A stretch of 38,973 nt of DNA from Candidatus Woesearchaeota archaeon (GTDB lineage Archaea; Nanobdellota; Nanobdellia; Woesearchaeales; WJKL01). Shown here piece by piece: positions 1 to 7,357 of the stretch. A program made the translations under genes and the position numbers. The notes below the pieces were generated by a model. That model did no database searches and had not been told where the DNA came from. It saw only the letters and a program-made list of their open reading frames with translations. Within the stretch, counting starts at the first letter, position 1, and the number at the start of each line of letters is the position of its first letter. Location: the NCBI GenBank assembly GCA_018221125.1, contig JAAOYC010000032.1, positions 1 through 38,973 on the forward strand, written 5' to 3'.

Positions 1-192
1 CAGATACTGAAAGGTGTAAGATATCACATGGGAAGGTGGGCAAGTCCTGAGGCAGAAGCAACAAGAGCAGTGAAAGGGAGCACTGTTGAAAAGATTGTCC
101 AACTATCTGATTATATCTGCAGCAGAAAAATAGCTTCTTTTTTGCCTGGAGTAGAATTGAGTGAAAAAGTTATTAGGAATTATTTGAGATAA
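1..192 (+). CDS. HD-domain hydrolase, C-terminal fragment
   Basis: Frame 1 is open from the window edge to a TAA at 190-192 and encodes about 63 residues. The segment GVRYHMGRW followed by VQLSDYICSRK resembles the final helices of HD-superfamily metal-dependent phosphohydrolases, where a late His contributes to the active site and an Asp-containing 'sDyias' helix follows. The HD dyad itself lies outside the window, so substrate cannot be judged. The gene converges with the next minus-strand ORF and the two 3' ends overlap by 13 bp. It is missing from the ORF track because its start is absent. Family assignment is by motif resemblance only. Confidence 0.6.
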   Translation, partial: QILKGVRYHMGRWASPEAEATRAVKGSTVEKIVQLSDYICSRKIASFLPGVELSEKVIRNYLR

Positions 193-704
193 GGTCTCAT
201 TACTCCTAATTCATCTCTGGCAAGCTGGATTGGTCTTTCCAATTCTAAGAATTTTTCAAATGATATGATTAATCTGTCTTCATCAATCTCCAGAGTTCTT
301 TCATTATCTTCCCTGAATAAATGCAAAAGGTTTTCTCCTTGTTCATATGTTGATACGATTTCGGTTATATCTTTTGCTTCTGAGTAGATATCTGAATAAT
401 TGCCTGCTACTCTGATTAATTCAGGATATGCATTGATGTCATACAGCGCCCCAATAGCAGAGTAAACTGGTGTGTCTTCTTTTATTCCAAAACAAAGAAT
501 AGAATTATCCTGCGATACAAAAAAATCCAACACATCCTTAAGAGAACGATTTTTTAAAAGAGGTATTCTTCTTTTTACACTTGGAAAAAGAGGAAATGAT
601 TTCATTATTCTGTGTTCAATTATATCTCCCTCATCATCTCTAACAATTTCTTCTCCTTCCTTGCACTGGAAGATTACATCTGAAAGCGTGTATATTTCTC
701 TCAT
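180..704 (-). CDS. conserved-looking hypothetical protein, 174 aa
   Basis: No family was recognised. The protein is soluble and acidic, with no signal peptide or membrane segment. The N-terminal part has a short beta-rich look, with a basic stretch SVKRRIPLLKNRSLKDVLDFF in the first third, and the C-terminal half is helical and rich in Glu/Asp. It lies 38 bp downstream of the AbrB-like gene on the same strand and could be the last gene of a three-gene transcript with it and the 245-aa protein. The long antisense ORF at 472-717 is a shadow. The reading frame is well supported by length and by its fit between neighbours, but the function is unknown. Confidence 0.6.
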   Translation of the reverse strand: MREIYTLSDVIFQCKEGEEIVRDDEGDIIEHRIMKSFPLFPSVKRRIPLLKNRSLKDVLDFFVSQDNSILCFGIKEDTPVYSAIGALYDINAYPELIRVAGNYSDIYSEAKDITEIVSTYEQGENLLHLFREDNERTLEIDEDRLIISFEKFLELERPIQLARDELGVMRPYLK

Positions 705-742
705 TTTAATATCCTAATATTTCTTCTTCATTTCTTCTAATT

Positions 743-946
743 TCATTTGCCTTCCTTCAAAACACGAGAAAATCTTTTAGATTTTCTGTGTCCCAAAAAA
801 CCTTCGGGTTTTTTTAGGATGTCCAAAGTCATTTTAACAATTGTTCCTGGTTTTAAGTTTTCCTCCAGGATTCTAGGTATAACTATGATAGACTGGGAGC
901 CATGCTTGGCAATTCTTTTGGTTAGGATGAATTGTGAATGTTTCAT
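743..946 (-). CDS. AbrB/SpoVT-type (MazE-like) DNA-binding protein
   Basis: A 67-aa protein whose residues 8-45 (KRIAKHGSQSIIVIPRILEE then LKPGTIVKMTLDI) match the swapped-hairpin AbrB fold: a first strand with a 'k.GnS..v.IP..i' pattern, then a helix and a 'l..Gd.V.v.i' strand. The C-terminal tail is Lys/Arg-rich, suiting DNA contact. Such small AbrB proteins act as transcription factors or as antitoxins; no toxin of a known family is adjacent, although the unknown 174-aa protein downstream and the 245-aa protein upstream are possible partners. The start lies 7 bp after the upstream stop, so translation is probably coupled. Confidence 0.75.
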   Translation of the reverse strand: MKHSQFILTKRIAKHGSQSIIVIPRILEENLKPGTIVKMTLDILKKPEGFLGHRKSKRFSRVLKEGK

Positions 947-953
947 TTTTTAA

Positions 954-1691
954 TTAACTTAGTTCGGATTTTATCTTTTTTCTGTATATACATAAGGCAC
1001 GAGAAACTGACTTGCCATCCCTAACCAGGCTGCCATTGTGATAGAGTTTATTAAGCTTTTCAGCTATTAGTCTTGCACTGATAATTGGTCCCATCCTGTA
1101 TTCTGGAAGCTGTGATAATCCATGGGCAAACTCTTTTTCAGATAAAGTGCAGGAGGTTTTTGTAAAAATCCTGTCAATAAAAGGGGTGTATCCTTGTGCT
1201 CTCAAACCTTTAAGGCGGTATTCTCTTCTTTCTTCTGGTGATTTTGCAAAAAGGCCTTTCCCGCTCTCAAATGTCGCTGTGCCTCCTAATTGTCCTGCTT
1301 GGCTGCGCTTTTCTGATTTTCCTTCTTCACCAAAGTAGGATTCACTGTGGATACCGACTTTTCGGTCCAATATCCTCTTTCCAATATTTTTCCCTGGTTT
1401 TTTACACAGCATTTCTAATTCAGAGGGATCTGTAATAAGTCCTGTGCAGGGTTTAAAGCCAAACCCTCCCTTATGCCCTCTGATTGCCTGGCCAACTGCT
1501 TTTCTTGCTATGTTTGCAGATGCGCCATATTCTGATTCAACATTATACTTTTGGGTTATTTCAAAATTAAACATCCCATTCCTGTAATCTTCAGCTATCT
1601 CTGGGTGGTCTTTTATCAGGGCTTGTGCTACTTTGAGTATTTTTCTAATAGCTTTAATATGCTTATTGGTGATTGGTTTTTTATGTTTCAT
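954..1691 (-). CDS. putative DNA-binding protein, 245 aa, family not recognised
   Basis: A basic protein with several features suggesting nucleic-acid binding. Residues about 40-75 read as a helix-turn-helix (FEITQKYNVESEYGASANIA). The middle carries SQAGQLGGTATFESGKG, a 'GG' module like short DNA-contact repeats seen in NUMOD-type proteins. The C-terminus (LIAEKLNKLYHNGSLVRDGKSVSRAL) resembles the wing-and-helix region of serine-recombinase DNA-binding domains, without a recombinase catalytic core. These are resemblances, not a family call. The gene heads a likely operon with the AbrB-like gene. A 17-bp perfect inverted repeat lies between its TATA-like box and its start, which suggests autoregulation. 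Confidence 0.55.
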   Translation of the reverse strand: MKHKKPITNKHIKAIRKILKVAQALIKDHPEIAEDYRNGMFNFEITQKYNVESEYGASANIARKAVGQAIRGHKGGFGFKPCTGLITDPSELEMLCKKPGKNIGKRILDRKVGIHSESYFGEEGKSEKRSQAGQLGGTATFESGKGLFAKSPEERREYRLKGLRAQGYTPFIDRIFTKTSCTLSEKEFAHGLSQLPEYRMGPIISARLIAEKLNKLYHNGSLVRDGKSVSRALCIYRKKIKSELS

Positions 1692-1725
1692 TTTCTTCTA
1701 AAAAAATATCTAGAACACGCTCTTT

Positions 1726-1760
1726 ATGTATAGAGTATACATAGAATTTTGTTTATAAAC
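1726..1760 (-). promoter_or_regulatory. promoter and palindromic operator of the 245-aa gene
   Basis: Read on the minus strand, CAGGTTTATAAAC (TATA box, 1752-1760 region) is followed about 10 bp later by ATGTATACTCTATACAT, a perfect inverted repeat of 7-bp arms with a 3-bp centre (1726-1742). A TATA box there predicts a transcript start near 1727, inside the palindrome, a classic repressor position. The leader to the ATG at 1691 would be about 35 nt. Confidence 0.55.
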
Positions 1761-1769
1761 CTGATGATT

Positions 1770-2141
1770 TTAGTCTTTAGGTCTTAAAATGGTTCCAGAA
1801 GTTCCAACATACTCGTATTGAGAAGGATCTAATTCTACATCTGCTGTTGTTTGCTTTTGCTGCTCTTCAAAATCTTTTCTGGATTTTTCATTATCATAAA
1901 GCTTTAGAAAAGTGGGAGAGACCATTGCATAAATTTTACCTTGAATTTCAACTTTGAAGTAATTATCCAGATTACGCTCTACTCTTCTTACTATTTTTGC
2001 TGATTCTTCTCTGCTGACTTCTTGTACAGGAACTTCATAATGTAGTGTTTCAGGCCTGTGAACAGGAGCCTCATCAAAATTCTGATTGTTTAACAAAAGA
2101 TCTATTGATTGTTGATCAATGAAATGTGTTTTTTCTGACAT
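1770..2141 (-). CDS. hypothetical protein, 123 aa
   Basis: No family recognised. The N-terminal 30 residues look disordered (Gln/Asn/Asp-rich), the centre is a charged helix (SREESAKIVRRVERNLDNYF) followed by a short beta hairpin (FKVEIQGKIYAMVSP), and the tail is again polar. No membrane segment is visible. The start at 2141 is supported by a TATA-like TTTAAACTA about 27 nt upstream in a GAAGGTTTTTAAAC context, which would give a leaderless mRNA. It sits alone between the 245-aa gene and the PLP-enzyme gene, on the same strand as both but with its own promoter. Confidence 0.6.
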   Translation of the reverse strand: MSEKTHFIDQQSIDLLLNNQNFDEAPVHRPETLHYEVPVQEVSREESAKIVRRVERNLDNYFKVEIQGKIYAMVSPTFLKLYDNEKSRKDFEEQQKQTTADVELDPSQYEYVGTSGTILRPKD

Positions 2142-2184
2142 TGTAGAAAAATAAAGAATTTATTAGTTTAAAAACCTTCGTGAA

Positions 2185-2976
2185 TTACAATCTTTTTACT
2201 TCAATAGAAATAGCTGGTTCATTAACCCTGATATATCTAGGGCAGGTTGTGTATTCTAATCCATGCTCTTGACAGTAGTCTATTATTCTCTGCTTTATTT
2301 CATCGTCTTTAAATCCAATGACTACATTTATTCCGTCTTTGTCTTTGTGGATTACGTTAAAGCTTTGCAAGTCATCCAGAATCTGTTTTCTTTTTTCCCT
2401 GAATGTTTCCAGTCTTTTTGGAAGCTCATCAAATTTTGCCATTAAATCATCATACATGTGATCATCAAAATAAGAAGAATCAAAATCTTCATAGAATTTG
2501 TCATCATCTGTTGCAATAAATCCTCCATATTCTAAATTGACTGGCTTCCATTTTCCAAAACTGCCTATTAATAGATGGCCTATCTTTGCTGCATCTGTTC
2601 CTATGCTGCCAGAAACATCATTTACTAATATACATCCTTTTTTTCCGCAGATCTTGAAGATTTCTTCAATATTATCCATTGCAAAATAGCCTTGCATTGA
2701 ACATGTCAGTAAAATAGAATTTTTATCTGCTTTTTTCTCTAAATCATCCAAATCAATCAATCCTTGATTTGTTTTTACTTCTTTTATCTCTAAATCAAAC
2801 TTCTTTGGATATTTCTTGTAAGTCAACCATCCGCCCTGGTCTGGAATAAGAACAGTTGTTTTATCTAATTGTTTTGCTAAATCAAGAGCTATTTTTATTG
2901 CTTTGTTGCCTCTTTCAGCTAGCTGAATATGCTGTTTTCCAGTGAATTCCTTTAGCTTAGCAAGTATTCTTTCCAT
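2185..2976 (-). CDS. DegT/DnrJ/EryC1-like PLP-dependent enzyme (short)
   Basis: About 263 aa with a fold-type I PLP-enzyme layout. The N-terminal part has ERGNKAIKIAL (cofactor phosphate region of sugar aminotransferases) and IPDQGGW. Asp120 in ILVNDVSGSIGTD matches the residue that pairs with the pyridine nitrogen, and GSFGKWKPVNLEYGGFI (about 138-154) resembles the PLP-lysine segment, with Lys142 or Lys144 as the candidate internal aldimine lysine. DegT enzymes are usually 350-400 aa; this one has a reduced C-terminal domain, so substrate specificity is unclear. Sugar or lipid amination would be the family expectation. A GTG at 2982 gives two more residues, but the ATG at 2976 is placed 25 nt from a TTTTATATAT box. 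Divergent from the methyltransferase gene. Confidence 0.7.
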   Translation of the reverse strand: MERILAKLKEFTGKQHIQLAERGNKAIKIALDLAKQLDKTTVLIPDQGGWLTYKKYPKKFDLEIKEVKTNQGLIDLDDLEKKADKNSILLTCSMQGYFAMDNIEEIFKICGKKGCILVNDVSGSIGTDAAKIGHLLIGSFGKWKPVNLEYGGFIATDDDKFYEDFDSSYFDDHMYDDLMAKFDELPKRLETFREKRKQILDDLQSFNVIHKDKDGINVVIGFKDDEIKQRIIDYCQEHGLEYTTCPRYIRVNEPAISIEVKRL

Positions 2977-3016
2977 AACCACAAATAATATTAAGGCATA
3001 TATAAAACTTCTTGAT

Positions 3017-3517
3017 ATGACATACTACGATGAAATATCTTCGGGTTATGAGGAGCTGCATAAAGAAGAGCAGCTGAAAAAGATTAAGTTGATTTCTGAG
3101 CATCTGAAAGTTTCAAAAGAAGATAAGCTATTAGATGTTGGATGCGGAACAGGGCTTACAACAGAACCTTGGGATTGCAAAAGATATGGTATAGATCCTG
3201 CTCTTAAGTTGTTAGAAAGAGCTAGAAACAAAGATAAAATTGAATATAAACTAGCTCCTGCTGAGAAAATACCTTATGAAGATAATTTCTTTGATATTGT
3301 TATTTCAATAACAGCAATACAGAATTTTGAAGACATTGAAAAAGGATTGAAAGAGATAAAAAGAGTTGGAAAAGATAAGTTTGTTTTATCATTTTTAAAA
3401 AAATCTTCTAAAAGGGAGTTTATTGATGGAAAAATTAAAAAAATATTTAATATAATGGAAATTATAGAGGAAGAAAAGGATATGATTTATTTTGCAAAAA
3501 AAGCATCAGGTTTATAA
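3017..3517 (+). CDS. class I SAM-dependent methyltransferase
   Basis: The ORF track begins at a non-ATG codon at 2942; the ATG at 3017 gives a compact 166-aa protein. Residues 38-48 (LLDVGCGTGLT) are the glycine-rich SAM-binding motif I. YGIDPALKLLERA is motif II with the acidic residue that binds the ribose, APAEKIPYEDNFFDIVIS is the motif III/IV region typical of Methyltransf_11, and a C-terminal strand FVLSFLKKS follows. The protein lacks a distinct substrate domain, so the substrate cannot be predicted. It is divergently transcribed from the DegT-like gene across 40 bp that must hold both promoters (AATAATATTAA and ATATATAAAA). Confidence 0.8.
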   Translation: MTYYDEISSGYEELHKEEQLKKIKLISEHLKVSKEDKLLDVGCGTGLTTEPWDCKRYGIDPALKLLERARNKDKIEYKLAPAEKIPYEDNFFDIVISITAIQNFEDIEKGLKEIKRVGKDKFVLSFLKKSSKREFIDGKIKKIFNIMEIIEEEKDMIYFAKKASGL

Positions 3518-3539
3518 GTAAACTTTATTCCTCTTTTCT

Positions 3540-4916
3540 ATGATAGACTTAGGAGCTTTAACTGAAGATTTAAAGAGAAGAAATAAAGATATTTCTAAAG
3601 AAAAAGATAAAGAAATTAATAGATTAGTAAAAAAAAGAAAGAAAGAAGTAGAAAAAGTTGAAGCAAATTATGATAACCAAATTAGTTGGTTACAATCTGA
3701 TGCTCGACATCAAATAGGTAGTTCTAGAGATGAATATATGAGAAGAGTTTCTGGAGAAATAATAAAAGATCTTGAGCAAAGTTATGATGTTTTACAAGGA
3801 AGAAGTGGTTTAGCTGGTTTAACAGATGATGAGAAAATAAAAGCAGCAAAATTTAAAACTTTTTTAAGTGCAATGGAGATTGAAGATGAAAGTAAAGTTG
3901 ACGCAGCACTTAATGTTTTTGGTTTAAATCCTGATTTAAAAGAAGCAATGACTGGTGGTTCTTTGGATCATAGAGATATTGTTTCTTATATGGGTGCATC
4001 TAATAATTCATTTTACATGGTTGTGCCTGTTGTTAAAGGAAGTGATGATATACTTGCTCAAAGTTTAGAAGATAAAGTAAGTGGTATTTTAGAACATGGA
4101 CAAGTTACACCAGGTCATAGTGTGGATTTTGGTGGAAAAGGCCGTGTTGCAAGTGTTGCTGTGAGTAAGATTAAATTTAAATATGAATGTAGGCCTACAA
4201 ATGGATTTTTAGTATATCATGTTGAAATACCTGATAATAGTGATTCTAGTTTAATGATAAGTTTACAAAAATCATTAGTATCTAAATTAAGAGAATTACA
4301 ACCAGAAGAATTTGAAAAAATGAGATTAATTCATACAACAATGCCTATTGATGGTGATGTTATGGAATATTTCTTAAATCATTCAAGAAATGATATGTAT
4401 TCTTCTTCTGATATGGTAGAAGAATTAAAAGAAGCAGGAACTGAATATGTCTCTGTTGATAAAGTTGCAGAAATATTAAGCAGAGCACCACATGTTGTTA
4501 AAGGGTTGGCTACAAAAGGAAAACTTTCAAAAAATGATAATGGAGAAATTAGTGTTGAATCATTAGGATTATATTTAGGTGAAAATAAAAATGCTCCAGC
4601 AAAAAGAGCACCTTATGTTAGGGGCACATCAACAGGTGTATTAAATTTTAGTTCTCTTGATTTTGAAGAAAGAAAACAAGAAGCGTATTTAAGATTAGAG
4701 AAATATGGAGATGAACTTTCTAGCAGAGAAGCTAAAGATGTTCTTGGAGTTAAAAATATAACAAATAATTTAACAAGCAAACTTGCTAATAAAATAGGAG
4801 AAAAAAGATTTAAAGGAAGAAGACCATTTTATTTTGTTCCTAGAGATAAATTAAAAGCTTATATGGAAGCACGTACTCCAACAAATAGGGGTTGGAGACC
4901 TAAAAGTAATCTTTAG
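3540..4916 (+). CDS. hypothetical protein with N-terminal coiled coil and C-terminal HTH, 458 aa
   Basis: No family recognised. Residues 5-85 form a highly charged Lys/Glu coiled coil. A middle alpha/beta region (about 90-290) includes SFYMVVPVVKGSDDILA and a central CRPTNGFLVYHVEIPDNSDS. Residues about 305-345 (EYVSVDKVAEILSRAPHVVKGLATKGKL) read as a MerR/excisionase-style winged HTH, and a second helical region with SSREAKDVLGVKNITNNL at about 390 may be another HTH followed by a basic tail. Codon use is visibly more AT-rich (TTA, AGA, AAA) than neighbours, which may indicate later acquisition. TTTATAAG about 26 nt upstream of the ATG supports a leaderless start. A DNA-associated role is an inference. 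Confidence 0.65.
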   Translation: MIDLGALTEDLKRRNKDISKEKDKEINRLVKKRKKEVEKVEANYDNQISWLQSDARHQIGSSRDEYMRRVSGEIIKDLEQSYDVLQGRSGLAGLTDDEKIKAAKFKTFLSAMEIEDESKVDAALNVFGLNPDLKEAMTGGSLDHRDIVSYMGASNNSFYMVVPVVKGSDDILAQSLEDKVSGILEHGQVTPGHSVDFGGKGRVASVAVSKIKFKYECRPTNGFLVYHVEIPDNSDSSLMISLQKSLVSKLRELQPEEFEKMRLIHTTMPIDGDVMEYFLNHSRNDMYSSSDMVEELKEAGTEYVSVDKVAEILSRAPHVVKGLATKGKLSKNDNGEISVESLGLYLGENKNAPAKRAPYVRGTSTGVLNFSSLDFEERKQEAYLRLEKYGDELSSREAKDVLGVKNITNNLTSKLANKIGEKRFKGRRPFYFVPRDKLKAYMEARTPTNRGWRPKSNL

Positions 4917-4921
4917 TTCTA

Positions 4922-4940
4922 TTTTTTAGAAAAAATTTTT
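4922..4940. terminator. bidirectional T-rich terminator
   Basis: Between convergent genes, TTTTTTAGAAAAAA is a 6-bp perfect stem with a 2-nt centre followed by TTTTT. It provides a U-run on both strands just after the stop at 4916 and is 31 bp from the end of the minus-strand gene, fitting archaeal U-tract termination. Confidence 0.5.
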
Positions 4941-4970
4941 ATAGATTATAAAAGAGAGAACTCATTGCAA

Positions 4971-5417
4971 TTAATCTTCTCCTTTAAATTTTCTAAATGA
5001 ATTCTGATATAAAAATAAACCATAACTTTTGCAAACTTCAGTTCCATACTCTTCAATATGAGCCTTATCTACATGTTCTAACTTAGAAATATTTAATTTA
5101 ATATTTTTTGCAGTATCATCATTATAGACAAAATCACTAAGAATATCCCAATCACCAAAATAAATTGACTTTAATTCAGGAGCGTTATCTTCAAGAAATT
5201 CTTCAAGCCCCTTTTTAATGCCTTTTTTTGTTTCAGATCTTAGAATCTGATATTGAGAATCATGTATATTATCACCAAAATAAAATTTTATATTGTCAAT
5301 AGGATAAAATTCATCTAAGAATCTGTCTTGTTCTTTATCCTCAAACTCTAATACCGCCTCTATAGACATATTACTACATAATCTTTCATTTTTTATAAAG
5401 CTTTCAGTAATACTCAT
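4971..5417 (-). CDS. hypothetical protein, 148 aa
   Basis: No family recognised. An acidic soluble protein. The centre has alternating aromatic and charged residues (IDNIKFYFGDNI, SIYFGDWDIL) and may be alpha/beta. No metal-binding or nucleotide-binding motif is evident. The start is preceded by AAGGTATTAGAAA, a modest ribosome binding site, and by GGTTTAAATACT at about 5476-5486, giving a leader of about 35-40 nt. Divergent from the flavin reductase-like gene and convergent with the coiled-coil/HTH gene, so it is its own transcription unit. Confidence 0.55.
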   Translation of the reverse strand: MSITESFIKNERLCSNMSIEAVLEFEDKEQDRFLDEFYPIDNIKFYFGDNIHDSQYQILRSETKKGIKKGLEEFLEDNAPELKSIYFGDWDILSDFVYNDDTAKNIKLNISKLEHVDKAHIEEYGTEVCKSYGLFLYQNSFRKFKGED

Positions 5418-5539
5418 TTTCTAATACCTTAAAGAACCCCCTCCAAATAACTATAGATTCGATAGTAAACTAAGTATTTAAACCTAATGGATTTTATATA
5501 TTTAGAAAATATTATAAACTATTTAATTAATTCTATGTT

Positions 5540-6040
5540 ATGAAGGTTTCAGATGTAGCAAAACCAATGCAGGCAATTCTGGTCAGTTCTAGAGCAGAGA
5601 TCAAGACAAAGTTCTCTCCTGAGCCAGAAGTCAAAGATAATATCTTTACTCTTTGCTGGCATATGCCTGTTTCTTTTGACCCTCCTTTGTTTGCAATATC
5701 TGCTGGAAAGGCGAGATATTCTTCTAAATTAATAAAAGAATCAAAGGTATTTGTTGTTAATTTCATGGATCTAAAGCATGAGAAAGAAGTTGTTTTCTGC
5801 GGAACAAACAGCGGAGAGCATATTGATAAGTTTAAGGAGACAGGGCTGGAGAAAGAGGAAGCAGAGAAAATAGACTGTGTTAGGATAAAACAAGCATCTG
5901 GTTTTCTGGAATGCAAAGTTGTTAATGAAGTTGATGCAGGAGACCATATTGTGTTTATAGGAGAAGTTCTGAACATGGATCTAAAGAAAACAAAGAACAG
6001 GATGTTCTCTGAAGATGACAGATTTACTACAACTAAATAA
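5540..6040 (+). CDS. flavin reductase-like FMN-binding protein
   Basis: 166 aa with the order of motifs expected in the flavin reductase-like (flavoredoxin) family: an opening strand VSSRAEIKT, then NIFTLCWHMPVSFDPPLFAIS where the family binds the FMN phosphate and isoalloxazine, then KLIKESKVFVVNFMD, and a C-terminal beta-barrel half (ASGFLECKVVNEVDAGDHIVFIGEVL). The family's 'GdH.ifiGeV' pattern is clearly visible as AGDHIVFIGEV. Such proteins bind FMN and transfer electrons, or are of unknown role in anaerobes. TATTATAAAC about 27 nt upstream of the ATG suggests a leaderless mRNA. Upstream of the MazG-like gene but with a separate TATA box between them. Confidence 0.85.
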   Translation: MKVSDVAKPMQAILVSSRAEIKTKFSPEPEVKDNIFTLCWHMPVSFDPPLFAISAGKARYSSKLIKESKVFVVNFMDLKHEKEVVFCGTNSGEHIDKFKETGLEKEEAEKIDCVRIKQASGFLECKVVNEVDAGDHIVFIGEVLNMDLKKTKNRMFSEDDRFTTTK

Positions 6041-6073
6041 AATTTATATATTAGAAAATATTTTGAAAATAAA

Positions 6074-6406
6074 ATGAAAGAATATCAGGAAAAATGCAGG
6101 CTTTCAGCAAAAAAGTTTGATACTGAAAAAGAGGAAATTTTTACATGGGGATTAGGCATAGCAGGAGAAGCAGGGGATGTTGCAAGTTGCATCAAGAAAA
6201 CATTTGCCCATGACAATGACCAAAAAAAAGGCATTAGAGAGAATATAGGGGATACTTTATGGTATGCTGCAATGATCTGCAACTTTTTTGGATGGGATAT
6301 GCAGGAAGTTTTAAATGAAAATGTTGCAAAACTTGAGAAGAGATATCCTAAAGGCTTTAAAATAGAAAAAGCAAAACGGGAAATGATTGACTGGGGTAAT
6401 AAATAA
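6074..6406 (+). CDS. MazG-like nucleoside triphosphate pyrophosphohydrolase
   Basis: 110 aa, a single all-alpha MazG-type domain. GLGIAGEAGDVASCIKKTF supplies the first acidic pair (Glu32, Asp35), IRENIGDTLWYAAMI the second (Glu56, Asp60), and FFGWDMQEVLNENVAKLEKRYP is the family's closing helix. These acidic residues coordinate Mg2+ for hydrolysis of (d)NTPs to monophosphates, a house-cleaning role. A TATA-like ATTTATATATT sits about 27 nt before the ATG (leaderless). The next gene begins 1 bp after its stop, so the coiled-coil protein is translated from the same message. Confidence 0.85.
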   Translation: MKEYQEKCRLSAKKFDTEKEEIFTWGLGIAGEAGDVASCIKKTFAHDNDQKKGIRENIGDTLWYAAMICNFFGWDMQEVLNENVAKLEKRYPKGFKIEKAKREMIDWGNK

Positions 6407-6407
6407 A

Positions 6408-6908
6408 ATGAGTGTTGAAGATGTACAAAAAGTAAACCAATTGGCCCAAGAGCTGATAGAAAAAGGATTTGCAGCTGACAGAGAGGAAGCTGTAAAGAAA
6501 GCACAGGAAATGCTTAACAAGGAAATAACCAGTGCTGCCCAGGTAAAAGAGACAGATGAAAAGCAGAATATTGCTGCATCTGAAGTAAGTGATGATTCTT
6601 TAAAAAATATGATTGAAAGAGTAAAAGACCATGTTGCAAGGCAGTTTGAAGGATATAAGAATGCTCTTCTTGGCCTTGAGAAAGAGCTTCGTGCTTTAAA
6701 GCAGCAGGTTGAAGAGCTTAAATCAAGAGGTGTTTCCAGAACTGCAGCAGACAGAGGAATTGCTGAAAAGAAAGTTGAAGAAGCTGCTGAGCCTGATGAA
6801 GAGCCTATGAAAGTTGAGAAAGAAGAAGGAGAAGCTCATCCTAAAGTAGGAAGAAATAATCCAGATGATGTTTCTATAGAAAAGATGTTTTATTGTGGGA
6901 ATAAATAA
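6408..6908 (+). CDS. acidic coiled-coil hypothetical protein, 166 aa
   Basis: The ORF track start at 6387 lies inside the MazG-like gene; the ATG at 6408, 1 bp after that gene's stop, gives MSVEDVQKVNQLAQELIEKG. Residues 1-40 look like a small helical domain with AADREEAVKKAQEML, residues 65-115 are a predicted coiled coil (ERVKDHVARQF then LGLEKELRALKQQVEELKSRG), and the rest is disordered and Glu/Lys/Pro-rich up to a final MFYCGNK. No catalytic motif is visible. Coupling with MazG suggests co-expression, not a proven complex. The 3' end is 5 bp from the convergent zinc-finger gene. Confidence 0.65.
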   Translation: MSVEDVQKVNQLAQELIEKGFAADREEAVKKAQEMLNKEITSAAQVKETDEKQNIAASEVSDDSLKNMIERVKDHVARQFEGYKNALLGLEKELRALKQQVEELKSRGVSRTAADRGIAEKKVEEAAEPDEEPMKVEKEEGEAHPKVGRNNPDDVSIEKMFYCGNK

Positions 6909-6913
6909 AAGAA

Positions 6914-7297
6914 TTATTTAATCTTTAAAGCTTTTATTATCTTGTCAAGCTTTTCATTGATTATTTCAAGATCTTTGCCAGAATTTCTACTAGAACCACG
7001 TTTATCATGTTTTTCAAAACAATCACTGCAATAAACAGGCTTGCTTGAAGTTGGTTTGAAAGGAACTTCACATTCTTTTCCGCATTCAGAACAAATAACT
7101 TGAGTCATCTCAAGGTCACGCCTGTTGTTTCCAAAACGTTTAGGGCCTCTATCTCTACCTCTTCCAAAATCTCTTCCAGAGTCTCTTCTACCAGAACTTC
7201 TTCTGCCTCTGCCAGAATCTCTTCTACCTCTTCCTCCGCCGTTTTTAACGTGGTCTTCAAAGGTTTTTTCGCCTCTTGAACGTTCAAATCTTGCCAT
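6914..7297 (-). CDS. CxxC-x17-CxxC zinc-finger protein with RGG-like N-terminus
   Basis: 127 aa in three parts. Residues 1-60 are low-complexity Arg/Gly/Ser (GRGRRDSGRGRRSSG), like RGG boxes of RNA-binding proteins. Residues 67-95 carry Cys69-x2-Cys72 and Cys90-x2-Cys93 separated by 17 residues in ICSECGKECEVPFKPTSSKP followed by VYC, a zinc-ribbon pattern common in DPANN and CPR genomes. Residues 105-127 form a short helix (EIINEKLDKIIKALKIK), possibly for oligomerisation. An RNA- or nucleic-acid-binding role is inferred. GGCTTATAAAC about 25 nt upstream of the ATG supports a leaderless transcript. Confidence 0.75.
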   Translation of the reverse strand: MARFERSRGEKTFEDHVKNGGGRGRRDSGRGRRSSGRRDSGRDFGRGRDRGPKRFGNNRRDLEMTQVICSECGKECEVPFKPTSSKPVYCSDCFEKHDKRGSSRNSGKDLEIINEKLDKIIKALKIK

Positions 7298-7357
7298 AAA
7301 TCAGTTAAAAAGAGGGTTAGTTTATAAGCCTATGCGAAATTGTGTTTTGGCGAATGA

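Noticed and set aside
954-1691. Serine recombinase
   Set aside because: Only a resemblance to the C-terminal DNA-binding part was seen. The N-terminal catalytic Ser/Arg motifs are missing.
5533-5976. 147-aa antisense ORF over the flavin reductase-like gene
   Set aside because: The sense frame has a recognisable FMN-binding family pattern; the antisense frame has none.
6085-6504. Antisense ORFs across the MazG-like gene
   Set aside because: The sense frame carries the MazG acidic motifs and is followed by a coupled gene.
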